Shown piece after piece: positions 1-7,146 of a stretch of 32,360 bases of DNA. The notes under the pieces were generated by a model. It was not told where the DNA came from, did not search any database, and saw only the letters and a list, made by a program, of their open reading frames with translations. The translations under genes and the position numbers were made by a program. This DNA comes from JAIXWP01 sp964428835 (GTDB taxonomy: Bacteria; Bacteroidota; Bacteroidia; Flavobacteriales_D; Sanyastnellaceae): the NCBI GenBank assembly GCA_964428835.1, contig CAYRZQ010000038.1, forward strand, positions 1 to 32,360, written 5' to 3'. Position 1 is the first letter of the stretch. Each line of letters begins with the position of its first letter.

Positions 1-438
1 GATTTTGGGTTTGGCCAAGAAAGCAATCTGGTTTGGCTCGCCATGTCAATTATAGGCACGCCTATTTCCATTTACTATGGTTTTCGACAATCCAAGAAGC
101 ATCTTCATGCACCCCAGAGTATTTCTGAAAAAATTTACGGTCGTGTATGGTTGGGATTTGGAATATCCTTGGCAATGGTAATTTTTACTGCGATTCATTT
201 GCGCGTTACGCCGTTGCCCTTTATATGTGTTGTGGTAGGACTAGCAACATTCTTGTCTGGCCGACTTTTGCGATTCTTACCACTCACTTTGGGAGGAATT
301 GTTTTTTGGGCATGTGCGATCTTTGCATCAATGTTCGCACAGAAAGAAGCCTTGCTTGTTTATGCCGCATCTATCGTGTTAGGGTACCTCGTTCCTGGTT
401 TTATGTTGTGGAAAAAAACAAAGTCTGCCAATGTTTAA
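1..438 (+). CDS. Multi-pass membrane protein, 3' part only
   Basis: The reading frame is open from base 1, so the gene starts left of the window and only its last 145 residues are seen. It is very hydrophobic, with about five likely membrane-spanning segments separated by short loops such as RQSKKHLHAPQ, and ends in a short basic tail (WKKTKSANV). No catalytic motif is visible and I do not recognise the family. Its stop codon lies 8 bases inside the following winged-helix gene, so the two are translationally coupled. In Bacteroidota, integral membrane proteins of unknown function are often paired with a small winged-helix regulator. This gene may therefore be the regulator's target or partner, but that is inference. 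An internal ATG at 43 is unlikely to be the start because the open frame and hydrophobic sequence continue upstream. Confidence 0.75.
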   Translation, partial: DFGFGQESNLVWLAMSIIGTPISIYYGFRQSKKHLHAPQSISEKIYGRVWLGFGISLAMVIFTAIHLRVTPLPFICVVVGLATFLSGRLLRFLPLTLGGIVFWACAIFASMFAQKEALLVYAASIVLGYLVPGFMLWKKTKSANV

Positions 439-712
439 ACCTCTTAATCCGCTATTGAATACAGAGCTTCGATTAGCGATTATGAGTTTGCTCATCGCTA
501 ATGAAAAGGCTGAATTCAATTTTTTAAAAGAAAAAACAGGCGCGACTGCTGGTAATTTGAGCATTCAACTTCAAAAGTTGAAAGATGCGAAATACTTGGA
601 AATTGAAAAGACTTTTAAAGGCAATTATCCGCTCACTACCGTGACCATAACGAATGAGGGAACAGCAGCATTCAAGGAGTATATCGCTGCTTTGAAGACT
701 TATTTTAAATAA
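431..712 (+). CDS. Small winged-helix transcriptional regulator
   Basis: A 93-residue protein made almost entirely of one winged-helix domain. N-terminal helices (LNTELRLAIMSLLI) are followed by a helix-turn-helix in which FNFLKEKTGATAGNLSIQLQ carries the recognition helix. The wing is a beta hairpin (KYLEIEKTFKGNYPLTTVTIT) and the protein ends with a helix (AAFKEYIAALKTYFK). This matches the MarR/ArsR-like HTH_34 type (winged helix DNA-binding domain), which binds DNA as a dimer. No metal-binding cysteine cluster of the ArsR type is present. The start overlaps the preceding membrane-protein gene by 8 bp, implying a common transcript. It ends 3 bp from the convergent rRNA pseudouridine synthase gene, with no recognisable terminator between them. 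Confidence 0.85.
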   Translation: MFKPLNPLLNTELRLAIMSLLIANEKAEFNFLKEKTGATAGNLSIQLQKLKDAKYLEIEKTFKGNYPLTTVTITNEGTAAFKEYIAALKTYFK

Positions 713-715
713 AAC

Positions 716-1444
716 TCAAACCTTCGAAGAATCAGAGACCATGGCTTGAATATCCTCGAGTTCTTTGAGAGAAAGATGACGCCATTTACCCACAGGTAAA
801 TCCAACAGGATATTCATGATTCGAACGCGTTTGAGCGTCGTCACTTCGTAACCCAAATATTCGCACATACGACGAATCTGTCTATTCAAACCTTGCGTTA
901 AGATGATTCTAAACGTGCAACGACCAGTTTGCTCTACAAAACACTTTCGCGTGACAGTATCCAAAATCGGCACACCATTGCTCATTTTCTTTACAAAATC
1001 AGCATTGATCGGCTTATTTACACTAACAATGTATTCCTTTTCGTGATGATTACGGGCACGGAGAATCTTGTTTACGATGTCACCATCACTGGTTAGTAAA
1101 ATCAAGCCCTCACTTGGTTTGTCCAATCTTCCAATTGGAAAAATTCTCTTTGGATACTTGATATAGTCAATAATATTATTCTTTTCCCTCTTCGTGTCGG
1201 TGGTGCATACGATTCCTACTGGCTTATGAAAAGCTAAATAGACTGGTTTTTCATTTTCATCCTGAATCGGCTTTCCATCTACTCGAACATCATCGCCATC
1301 ATGCACACGTGTGCCCATTTCTGGAACTTTGCCATTGATGGTCACTCGACCAGCCTCAATCAACTCATCAGCTTTTCTGCGGGAGCAATACCCCATTTCG
1401 CTGAGGTATTTATTGATGCGAATGCCTTGACTTTCTGCTTCCAT
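716..1444 (-). CDS. rluF: RluF/RluB-family 23S rRNA pseudouridine synthase
   Basis: A 242-residue RsuA/RluB/RluE/RluF-family enzyme that converts a uridine in rRNA to pseudouridine. An N-terminal S4 RNA-binding domain (about residues 8-56, with CSRRKADELIEAGRVTING) precedes the catalytic domain. The catalytic motif GRLDKPSEGL contains the nucleophilic aspartate (D108). The segments GDIVNKILRARNHHEKEY and LTQGLNRQIRRMCEYLGYEV fit the RluF branch (U2604 in Escherichia coli numbering) best. The specific target base is inferred from similarity only. I chose the ATG at 1444 over an in-frame TTG at 1456 because the TTG lies inside the -7 promoter box TATATTTG. The gene is convergent with the winged-helix regulator (3 bp apart) and divergent from the DUF6671 gene. 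Confidence 0.9.
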   Translation of the reverse strand: MEAESQGIRINKYLSEMGYCSRRKADELIEAGRVTINGKVPEMGTRVHDGDDVRVDGKPIQDENEKPVYLAFHKPVGIVCTTDTKREKNNIIDYIKYPKRIFPIGRLDKPSEGLILLTSDGDIVNKILRARNHHEKEYIVSVNKPINADFVKKMSNGVPILDTVTRKCFVEQTGRCTFRIILTQGLNRQIRRMCEYLGYEVTTLKRVRIMNILLDLPVGKWRHLSLKELEDIQAMVSDSSKV

Positions 1445-1452
1445 AATCGAGG

Positions 1453-1460
1453 TCAAATAT
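1453..1460 (-). promoter_or_regulatory. -7 promoter box for the RluF-like gene
   Basis: On the minus strand the sequence reads TATATTTG, an exact match to the Bacteroidota -7 consensus TAnnTTTG, ending 8-9 nt before the chosen ATG. A transcript from here would have almost no leader. No convincing -33 TTTG is seen at normal spacing. Confidence 0.5.
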
Positions 1461-1514
1461 AGAATTTTTGTGTTTAAACATGATTTTCATATAATTAGCA
1501 CCGAAGACAACCTT

Positions 1515-2384
1515 ATGATTCAAACTTCCTCTACTACTCAACCCACGTGGTTTTCAGGCCGTTCGCTGTTTATTGCAAGCAAGCACAAAAAAGAAATCGC
1601 TATTGCAGATCAGGTGGTAAAAGCGCTTGGCTTAAACACATTTCAGGTTGCAGATATCGATACCGATCTGTTGGGTACATTTTCTGGAGAAGTGGAGCGC
1701 CGCGATGATCCGCTTACTACACTAAGAAAAAAGTGTGAAATGGCTTCATTACTCGCCCCTGATGATGTAGTAGTTGCTACGGAAGGTTCGTTCGGCCCGC
1801 ATCCAGCATTCTTCATGCTTTCTGGACATGAGGAGTTGATGATGTTTTTGGATAAAAAAAATGACCTTGAAATTGTTGTTAAAGAAATCACAAGCCAAAC
1901 CAATTTCAATGGACGAACCGTGAATAACATAGAAGACTTACAACACTTTCTTGATGTAGTTCTATTCCCTACTCACGGTATTATCATGAAGCCTTCAAAG
2001 GACAACTTCAACGATATAAAAAAGGGAATACATGATCCGAAAGAAATGCGCGATCACTATGACTTTTTGATTTCAAATTATGGTGAAGCATATATTGAGA
2101 CAGATATGCGCGCCATGCACAATCCCTCGAGAATGAAGGTGATTGAGGACTTGACCAGCAAGCTTATCGATCGCATTACTACATCTTGTCCGCAATGTCA
2201 AACTCCAGGATACGGCATTGTGTCTGCAAATCCTGGACTGCCCTGTGAGTTGTGCGGCACTGCAACAGCGTCGCTGCTAAGCTACACGTATGGTTGTAAA
2301 AAGTGTGGATTTACTCATGAGGAAAAATATCCAAATGGCAAGAAATTCGAGGAAGCTATGTATTGCAACTCATGCAATCCCTAA
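1515..2384 (+). CDS. DUF6671-family protein with C-terminal zinc ribbons
   Basis: A 289-residue protein resembling the DUF6671 family of unknown function. The N-terminal two thirds are a soluble alpha/beta domain with conserved-looking segments (GRSLFIASKHKKE, PDDVVVATEGSFGPHP, YIETDMRAMHNPSRM). The C-terminus carries eight cysteines in four CxxC pairs (CPQC, CELC, CKKC, CNSC), consistent with two zinc ribbons or one rubredoxin-like pair. I prefer the ATG at 1515 over an in-frame GTG at 1470: the extra 15 residues are polar and lie in the short divergent promoter region. It overlaps the end of fdhD tail-to-tail by 4 bp. No function is known. The TEGSFGPHP and DMRAMHNP stretches could form a small-molecule or nucleotide site, which is speculation. 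Confidence 0.8.
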   Translation: MIQTSSTTQPTWFSGRSLFIASKHKKEIAIADQVVKALGLNTFQVADIDTDLLGTFSGEVERRDDPLTTLRKKCEMASLLAPDDVVVATEGSFGPHPAFFMLSGHEELMMFLDKKNDLEIVVKEITSQTNFNGRTVNNIEDLQHFLDVVLFPTHGIIMKPSKDNFNDIKKGIHDPKEMRDHYDFLISNYGEAYIETDMRAMHNPSRMKVIEDLTSKLIDRITTSCPQCQTPGYGIVSANPGLPCELCGTATASLLSYTYGCKKCGFTHEEKYPNGKKFEEAMYCNSCNP

Positions 2385-3157
2385 GCATATTGAGTGGCTC
2401 GACTATCTCTGCAAAAGCCAAATAATTTAATCCCCAATTCTTTAGCAAAATCAACCGCCAACGAGCTTGGAGCACTTACGGCAGCCAGCACGGGTATGCC
2501 TGCAGCAAAACATTTGGTGATGATTTCATAACTCACTCTGCCACTCACTAAAAGATATTTTGCATGTGACAAATTCCCTGAATTCAATAATTCACCAATG
2601 CACTTATCCACCGCATTGTGGCGTCCGATATCTTCCATGATGGTCAACAATTGAAAGTCCCTACCGAAGACTGCCGCGGCATGTGAACCTCCTGAAACCT
2701 CAAACGCATCTTGTTGGCGCCTCATGGATTCAAACATTTCTTTCAATTTAATTAATTCTACATCGATTTTTTGTCCTTCTATTTCCCCACTTGGTATATT
2801 TAACTCTGTCTTTCCGCATATACCGCAACTGGCAACTGACAATAGATTCCTTTTATTGACGAGCGATTGATCTAAATGATCCGGTGGAATTATTAGATTG
2901 ACTTTAGAGATTAAATTTTCAGGTGATTTTTCAATTATTTGATAATTCAATTCCCCTTCCCTTTTCTTATAGATTCCTTCTGAAAAAAGTAACCCCCGGA
3001 TGAGTTCTAATTCATTGCCGGGGGTTTGCATTGTTAATGTAAAAGCTTCTCCATTGATCAAAACAGAAAGTGGATGCTCAATAGCCAGACTATCATTTAC
3101 TACTCTGACTTCAGTGTCCTTATTCAGCAGACCAGTATATACGCGTGTTTTTGTCAT
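2381..3157 (-). CDS. fdhD: FdhD, formate dehydrogenase sulfurtransferase
   Basis: A 258-residue FdhD family protein. FdhD passes sulfur from the cysteine desulfurase IscS to the molybdenum/tungsten bis-MGD cofactor of formate dehydrogenase, a step needed for its activity. The hallmark CGxCG motif is present as CGICG (C111, C114). Other family signatures are the GGSHAAAVF segment, EDIGRHNAVDKCIG (cofactor-binding loop) and SGRVSYEIITKC. Length is normal. The start overlaps the stop of the upstream fhs gene in an ATGA arrangement, so the two are translationally coupled. No formate dehydrogenase subunit lies in this window, so the client enzyme must be encoded elsewhere. The 3' end overlaps the convergent DUF6671 gene by 4 bp. 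Confidence 0.95.
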   Translation of the reverse strand: MTKTRVYTGLLNKDTEVRVVNDSLAIEHPLSVLINGEAFTLTMQTPGNELELIRGLLFSEGIYKKREGELNYQIIEKSPENLISKVNLIIPPDHLDQSLVNKRNLLSVASCGICGKTELNIPSGEIEGQKIDVELIKLKEMFESMRRQQDAFEVSGGSHAAAVFGRDFQLLTIMEDIGRHNAVDKCIGELLNSGNLSHAKYLLVSGRVSYEIITKCFAAGIPVLAAVSAPSSLAVDFAKELGIKLFGFCRDSRATQYA

Positions 3158-4830
3158 GACAATCCGCTCACCACGCCATTAGCGTCTATATCCATGTGCT
3201 CTGAAGCAGGTATCGCGGGAAGACCAGGCATTCGCATCATTTCACCGAGGATGGGAATAATAAAGCCGGCACCAACTGCATATTCAAACTCACGGACAGT
3301 GACAATGAAATTCTTGGGTCTACCGATTTTTGACTCATCATCGCTAAATGATTTCTGTGTTTTAGCCATACATACTGGCAGACCTGAGAGGCCGAGGCGC
3401 TCGATGGTTCTTAAGTTACCTTCCGCTTCTTTAGTGTACTGCACTGCGTCAGCACCATAGATTTCCTTGGCTATTTTTTCGATTTTATCCTTTACAGGCA
3501 TAGACCAGTCATAAAGAGGTTTGAATGCGTTGCGACCACTTTCAACCTCGGCTACAACTGCCGTTGCGAGTTCTTTTGTGCCTTCGCCACCGTGGGCAAA
3601 ACCTTTACTTACAACAGCCTTAACACCCATTTTAGCACAGGCGTCAATCACAAATTGAATTTCTTCATCTGTATCTGTTGGAAAATGATTGATCGCAACC
3701 ACAGGGAACAACCCGAACTTTTGGCAGTTTTCAATATGTTTTTCAAGATTTGAAAACCCAGAAGTGACGCGCTCCATAGAAGGTGTATTGTATTCTTCTT
3801 TTTTCGCACCGCCGTGATGACGCAGTGCGCGGATCGTCGCGACTACAACAATTGCATCTGGTTTTAAATTACCGTAACCACACTTGATGTCCATGAATTT
3901 TTCCGCACCCAAGTCTGCACCGAAACCAGCTTCAGTGACGACGAATTCAGAAAGAGACAAGCCCATTTTCGTAGCGATAATCGTATTGGTACCTTGAGCA
4001 ATATTAGCGAAAGGCCCTCCGTGCAGGATTGCTGGATTTCCTTCCAAGGTCTGCACAAGGTTTGGTTTGATGGCATCTTTGAGCAGCAGCGCCATTGCAC
4101 CTTGAGCTTTGAGATCGCGGGCGTAGATGGGTTTACGGTCGTAAGTAAAGCCTACGAAAATATTACCCAGTTTTTCTTTTAAATCTTCTATGTTCTTGGC
4201 CATGCAGAGAATAGCCATCACTTCACTAGCTGGAGTGATGTTAAAACCATCTTGTCTTGGAATTCCATTTCCTGTGCCTCCGAGGCCGATGGTAATATCT
4301 CGCAAGGAGCGATCGTTCATGTCCATCACACGCTTCCAATAGATAGAGCGAGGGTCAAGTCCGAGAGAGTATTGTTTGTTTTGAAGATTATTATCAATCA
4401 AAGCGGCGAGAAGATTGTTCGCTTTTTCAACTGCAGCAAAGTCGCCCGTAAAATGAAGATTGATATCTTCCATCGGGACGACTTGGGAGTATCCGCCACC
4501 CGCAGCGCCACCCTTGATACCAAATACAGGACCGAGAGATGGTTCACGCAAAACAACAGTAGCCTTTTTTCCTATTTTATTTAGCCCCTCTGTTAGACCT
4601 ATGCTCGTTGTCGTCTTTCCTTCACCAGCTGGTGTTGGAGTGATCGCACTTACAAGAATGAGTTTATTCTTTTTGATATTCTCCTCATTAATAAGATGAA
4701 GAGGTAATTTGGCTTTATACTTTCCGTAGTGTTCCAAATCATCCGTTGAGATTTTGAGCTTTTCGGCAATAACATTGATGTGCCGAATCTCACAATTCTG
4801 GGCAATTTCCAGATCAGAAGGAAATGACAT
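3154..4830 (-). CDS. fhs: Formate-tetrahydrofolate ligase
   Basis: A 558-residue enzyme (family norm about 555-560) that uses ATP to join formate to tetrahydrofolate, giving 10-formyl-THF for one-carbon metabolism. The P-loop TPTPAGEGKTTTSIGL (around residue 65-80) is intact, as are GIKGGAAGGGYSQVVPMEDI (formate/THF region), DRSLRDITIGLGG and the conserved TEAGFGADLGAEKF segment. The C-terminus (PGLPAIPASEHMDID) is typical of the family. It is the first gene of a two-gene operon with fdhD. Coupling to a formate dehydrogenase accessory factor suggests that formate is a shared metabolite here. The ATG at 4830 gives a normal N-terminus. Upstream no exact TAnnTTTG box is present, only a near match (TACATTTC). 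Confidence 0.97.
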   Translation of the reverse strand: MSFPSDLEIAQNCEIRHINVIAEKLKISTDDLEHYGKYKAKLPLHLINEENIKKNKLILVSAITPTPAGEGKTTTSIGLTEGLNKIGKKATVVLREPSLGPVFGIKGGAAGGGYSQVVPMEDINLHFTGDFAAVEKANNLLAALIDNNLQNKQYSLGLDPRSIYWKRVMDMNDRSLRDITIGLGGTGNGIPRQDGFNITPASEVMAILCMAKNIEDLKEKLGNIFVGFTYDRKPIYARDLKAQGAMALLLKDAIKPNLVQTLEGNPAILHGGPFANIAQGTNTIIATKMGLSLSEFVVTEAGFGADLGAEKFMDIKCGYGNLKPDAIVVVATIRALRHHGGAKKEEYNTPSMERVTSGFSNLEKHIENCQKFGLFPVVAINHFPTDTDEEIQFVIDACAKMGVKAVVSKGFAHGGEGTKELATAVVAEVESGRNAFKPLYDWSMPVKDKIEKIAKEIYGADAVQYTKEAEGNLRTIERLGLSGLPVCMAKTQKSFSDDESKIGRPKNFIVTVREFEYAVGAGFIIPILGEMMRMPGLPAIPASEHMDIDANGVVSGLS

Positions 4831-4866
4831 ATGGTTTCAAAATATTGGTTACGGGGCGAAATGTAA

Positions 4867-6225
4867 TCAAATATTCAACGAAAAGTGGAAGGTAGTTCCC
4901 TCTCCTACTTTACTATTTACAAAATATTCTGAATGATGTAGGTCGAGTATGCTCTTCACAATGGCAAGTCCAAGCCCAGTGCCTTGCTGCGCTGTTTTTC
5001 CTTTATAAAATCTCTCGAAGAGATGCGGGATATCGGATTCTGGGATTCCAGCGCCGGTATCGCTCACACTCACCCATATCTTTTGATCATCCTTTTTTAT
5101 ACCAACAGTGATGGTATCACCGGCCTTGCAATACTTTACAGCATTACTTAAAAGGTTTTGAATAGTTCGGTCGATTAAGGCCAAGTCAGCTTGGACCCGA
5201 GGCATAGAATTATCGGCATCTACACTGATGGAGATATTTTTCTCTTGCGCAACAAGCTTAAAATTATTGATTACATCATAAGCGAGTTCTCGAACACAAA
5301 ACGACTCGACTTCCAATTTTCTTTCTTTACTTTCAAGACGCGACAGTTCGAACAACTCGTCAACGAGGTATTTCAACTTTGCCGTGCTTTGAAGAGAAGA
5401 TTGCAGATACTCTAGACGTGTGCTCTCATCCAGCGAATCCTTTTTTATAATCATCGTTTCCAAATAGCCGTGAATTCCGGCAAGTGGAGTGCGTAGATCG
5501 TGGCTAATGTTAGCAAGCAATTCTTGTCTAAACTGCTCCAACTCTTGCTTCTGACGCTGTAGTTTATCCTGTTGTTTCAGAATACTTTTCACACTAAAAA
5601 ACATCAACGTGCCGATGATAAATATGAATACAAGGGTGATAGCGATGTTTCTGTAAATCTGATCTTTGGCCTTTGCAAAAAAACTATCGAAGGTTTCTTC
5701 AACTTGAAGAACTCCCACGGCCTCTCCTTTTTCATTCATGACTGGAGAAACAGCGCCCAGTCTTTTTCCGTCCTCAGATTCGTAAAGACCGATCATTCCA
5801 CCTTTCTGATAAATGCTGTCCATGCCAGGACGATTGTTTAGCTCAAGGAGCCAAGCAGTGTCATCGGTCGAAATTGCTTGATAGAATTTACCAGTATCTG
5901 GTTTCCTCACTACTGTAAACATTTCAGAAGGCACCTTGGTCATCACCTTCGCCATGGTCATTTGGTCAAAAATGACTTTATAAGTAGAGTCCGTTTTCAC
6001 ACTATCCAAAAGTTCCGAGCTTGGATAGCGCTCTATGAGATTCATGTGTTCGCTACCACTGATCTTATAAGCCACGGCGTTGGCGATACAGTCCAACTTG
6101 AAAAGTTCCTTTTCCTGATAGATCGCAAGCTGTGTCTGATAACTATTTACAGTGATATAACTAGCAATCAAAATGATTGCAATCATTGTGTACGTTAGTA
6201 CTCTGTTGGAAGAATTTGCTTTCAT
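4867..6225 (-). CDS. Membrane sensor histidine kinase (PhoR-like)
   Basis: A 452-residue sensor kinase. Two membrane helices (about residues 10-27 and 194-211) enclose an extracytoplasmic sensor region of about 165 residues that looks like a Cache/PAS-type ligand domain (for example VVRKPDTGKFYQ and GLYESEDGKRLGAVSPV). A coiled coil (residues 216-235) leads to the HisKA domain with the phosphorylated histidine in NISHDLRTPL (H242). The HATPase domain has the N box NLLSNAVKYC, G1 DTGAGIP, F box HLFERFYKG and G2 GTGLGLAI, all intact, so it should be active. It overlaps the upstream response regulator by one base (TAATG), marking them as cognate partners. The signal is unknown. It is not obviously linked to the fhs-fdhD operon, 36 bp downstream on the same strand, although read-through is possible. 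Confidence 0.93.
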   Translation of the reverse strand: MKANSSNRVLTYTMIAIILIASYITVNSYQTQLAIYQEKELFKLDCIANAVAYKISGSEHMNLIERYPSSELLDSVKTDSTYKVIFDQMTMAKVMTKVPSEMFTVVRKPDTGKFYQAISTDDTAWLLELNNRPGMDSIYQKGGMIGLYESEDGKRLGAVSPVMNEKGEAVGVLQVEETFDSFFAKAKDQIYRNIAITLVFIFIIGTLMFFSVKSILKQQDKLQRQKQELEQFRQELLANISHDLRTPLAGIHGYLETMIIKKDSLDESTRLEYLQSSLQSTAKLKYLVDELFELSRLESKERKLEVESFCVRELAYDVINNFKLVAQEKNISISVDADNSMPRVQADLALIDRTIQNLLSNAVKYCKAGDTITVGIKKDDQKIWVSVSDTGAGIPESDIPHLFERFYKGKTAQQGTGLGLAIVKSILDLHHSEYFVNSKVGEGTTFHFSLNI

Positions 6226-6920
6226 TATTCCGAATCATTAAATCGATATCCAACTCCCCAAGTCGTAAGCACATACTCAGGATTGTGAACATCTGTCTCT
6301 ATTTTCATTCTTAATCTATTGATGTGAGTATTGACTGTGTGCTCGTATCCTTCAAAATCATACCCCCATATCTGATTCAATAATTTCTTTCTGTCGTAGG
6401 TCACCCCAGGATTACTTGCTAATAAGAAGAGTAAATCGAATTCTTTCGGTGTTAAATCTAGCCGCTCCCCGTTTAATGATACTATTCTCTTGGACTTATC
6501 TATCAATAATTGTCTATATACTATTACGGGTTCTACTTTCTCTTGCACTTCCGATTCTGTTCTCCTAAAGATTACTTTGACACGTGCTATAAATTCCTTT
6601 ATGCTAAATGGTTTGGTCATGTAATCATCAGCACCCAACTCTAGTCCTGCAACCTTGTCCATTTCCTCACCTCGTGCTGTTAGCATGAGGATAGGAAAAT
6701 TAACGCGTTCATTTCGCAGTATCCTACACACTTCCATGCCATTCGTTCCAGGAAGGTTAATATCCAGTACCAACAAATCGAAGGTATTTTTTAAGCAATA
6801 GGACAATCCTTCGGTGCCATCTGAAAACCTCTTTACCTCACAATCCAAATCCTTTAGATGAATATCCAAAACATTGGAAATATCCTTGTCGTCTTCGATT
6901 ATAATTACCTTCTTACTCAT
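6225..6920 (-). CDS. OmpR/PhoB-family response regulator
   Basis: A 231-residue DNA-binding response regulator. The receiver domain has the acidic pair ED-D near residues 9-11, phospho-acceptor D53 in VLDINLPG, T/S and K switch residues (LTARG, KPFS), and is followed by a PhoB/OmpR winged-helix domain (about residues 130-228). The recognition region HTVNTHINRLRMKIE and the C-terminal GVGYRF hairpin are typical. The chosen ATG at 6920 opens directly into MSKKVIIIEDD. A GTG 60 bases upstream would add a tail lying in a strongly structured region and is unlikely. Its partner is the kinase that starts on its stop codon. Its targets are not evident from the sequence. Confidence 0.93.
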   Translation of the reverse strand: MSKKVIIIEDDKDISNVLDIHLKDLDCEVKRFSDGTEGLSYCLKNTFDLLVLDINLPGTNGMEVCRILRNERVNFPILMLTARGEEMDKVAGLELGADDYMTKPFSIKEFIARVKVIFRRTESEVQEKVEPVIVYRQLLIDKSKRIVSLNGERLDLTPKEFDLLFLLASNPGVTYDRKKLLNQIWGYDFEGYEHTVNTHINRLRMKIETDVHNPEYVLTTWGVGYRFNDSE

Positions 6921-6937
6921 TTTCAATATCGCTGTGA

Positions 6938-6945
6938 TAATTTTG
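6938..6945 (+). promoter_or_regulatory. -7 promoter box for a plus-strand small RNA or leader
   Basis: TAATTTTG on the plus strand matches the Bacteroidota -7 consensus TAnnTTTG exactly and sits just before a run of strong hairpins that ends in an intrinsic terminator. It lies in the 5' region of the divergent response regulator. No clean -33 TTTG is visible, so the call is moderate. Confidence 0.45.
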
Positions 6946-6950
6946 TTACA

Positions 6951-7074
6951 AATTTGGCTCACCTTTGGGGTTGGTCCCACGGACCAGCCTGAGGCGATAT
7001 CACCGATATTGATTCAGGATAAGTTTAGTTGTTAGTTAAATTAAACCCTCGAATCGTCGGGGGTTTATTTTTTA
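6951..7074 (+). ncRNA. Putative structured small RNA or transcription-attenuating leader
   Basis: About 120 nt with three consecutive hairpins and no open frame of note. Hairpin 1 (6968-6990) pairs GGTTGGTCC with GGACCAGCC around a 3-nt loop. Hairpin 2 (6988-7018) pairs CCTGA with TCAGG outside and CGATATC with GATATTG inside, again with a 3-nt loop. Hairpin 3 (7042-7067) is a terminator followed by six T. An exact TAnnTTTG box lies 6-13 bases upstream. The order promoter, structure, terminator fits either a free-standing small RNA or a leader controlling the protease gene that starts 73 bases later. I do not recognise a named riboswitch, and it lacks the conserved apical loop of SRP RNA. The exact 5' end is inferred. 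Confidence 0.5.
7042..7073 (+). terminator. Rho-independent terminator
   Basis: TAAACCCTCGA pairs with TCGGGGGTTTA (11 pairs, one of them G-U) around a 4-nt loop, followed at once by TTTTTT. The T-run is on the plus strand only, so it acts on plus-strand transcription. No plus-strand gene ends upstream, which is why a small RNA or leader is proposed. Confidence 0.75.
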
Positions 7075-7091
7075 TATCACTTTTCCATGAA

Positions 7092-7109
7092 TGGTGACAA
7101 TATTCACCA
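7092..7109. promoter_or_regulatory. Operator-like inverted repeat upstream of the protease
   Basis: TGGTGA, a 6-bp spacer and TCACCA form a perfect inverted repeat between the terminator and the protease start at 7147. The symmetry and position fit a dimeric regulator site. No regulator can be assigned. Confidence 0.35.
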
Positions 7110-7146
7110 AAAAGTAGCTTTCTTCGTAGAGTAAATTTAAAATATA

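Noticed and set aside
1454..1514. Alternative starts: TTG at 1456 for the RluF-like gene and GTG at 1470 for the DUF6671 gene
   Set aside because: The TTG lies within the promoter box, and both add non-conserved residues where good ATG starts exist.
6921..6980. GTG start at 6980 extending the response regulator by 20 residues
   Set aside because: The extension lies in the hairpin-rich region, and the family starts at the MSKKVIIIEDD methionine.
6951..7074. SRP RNA, 6S RNA or tRNA in the hairpin region
   Set aside because: No GGUCC-GGAA-GGAAGCAGCC-type SRP loop, no long 6S-like bubble and no cloverleaf or T-arm were found.
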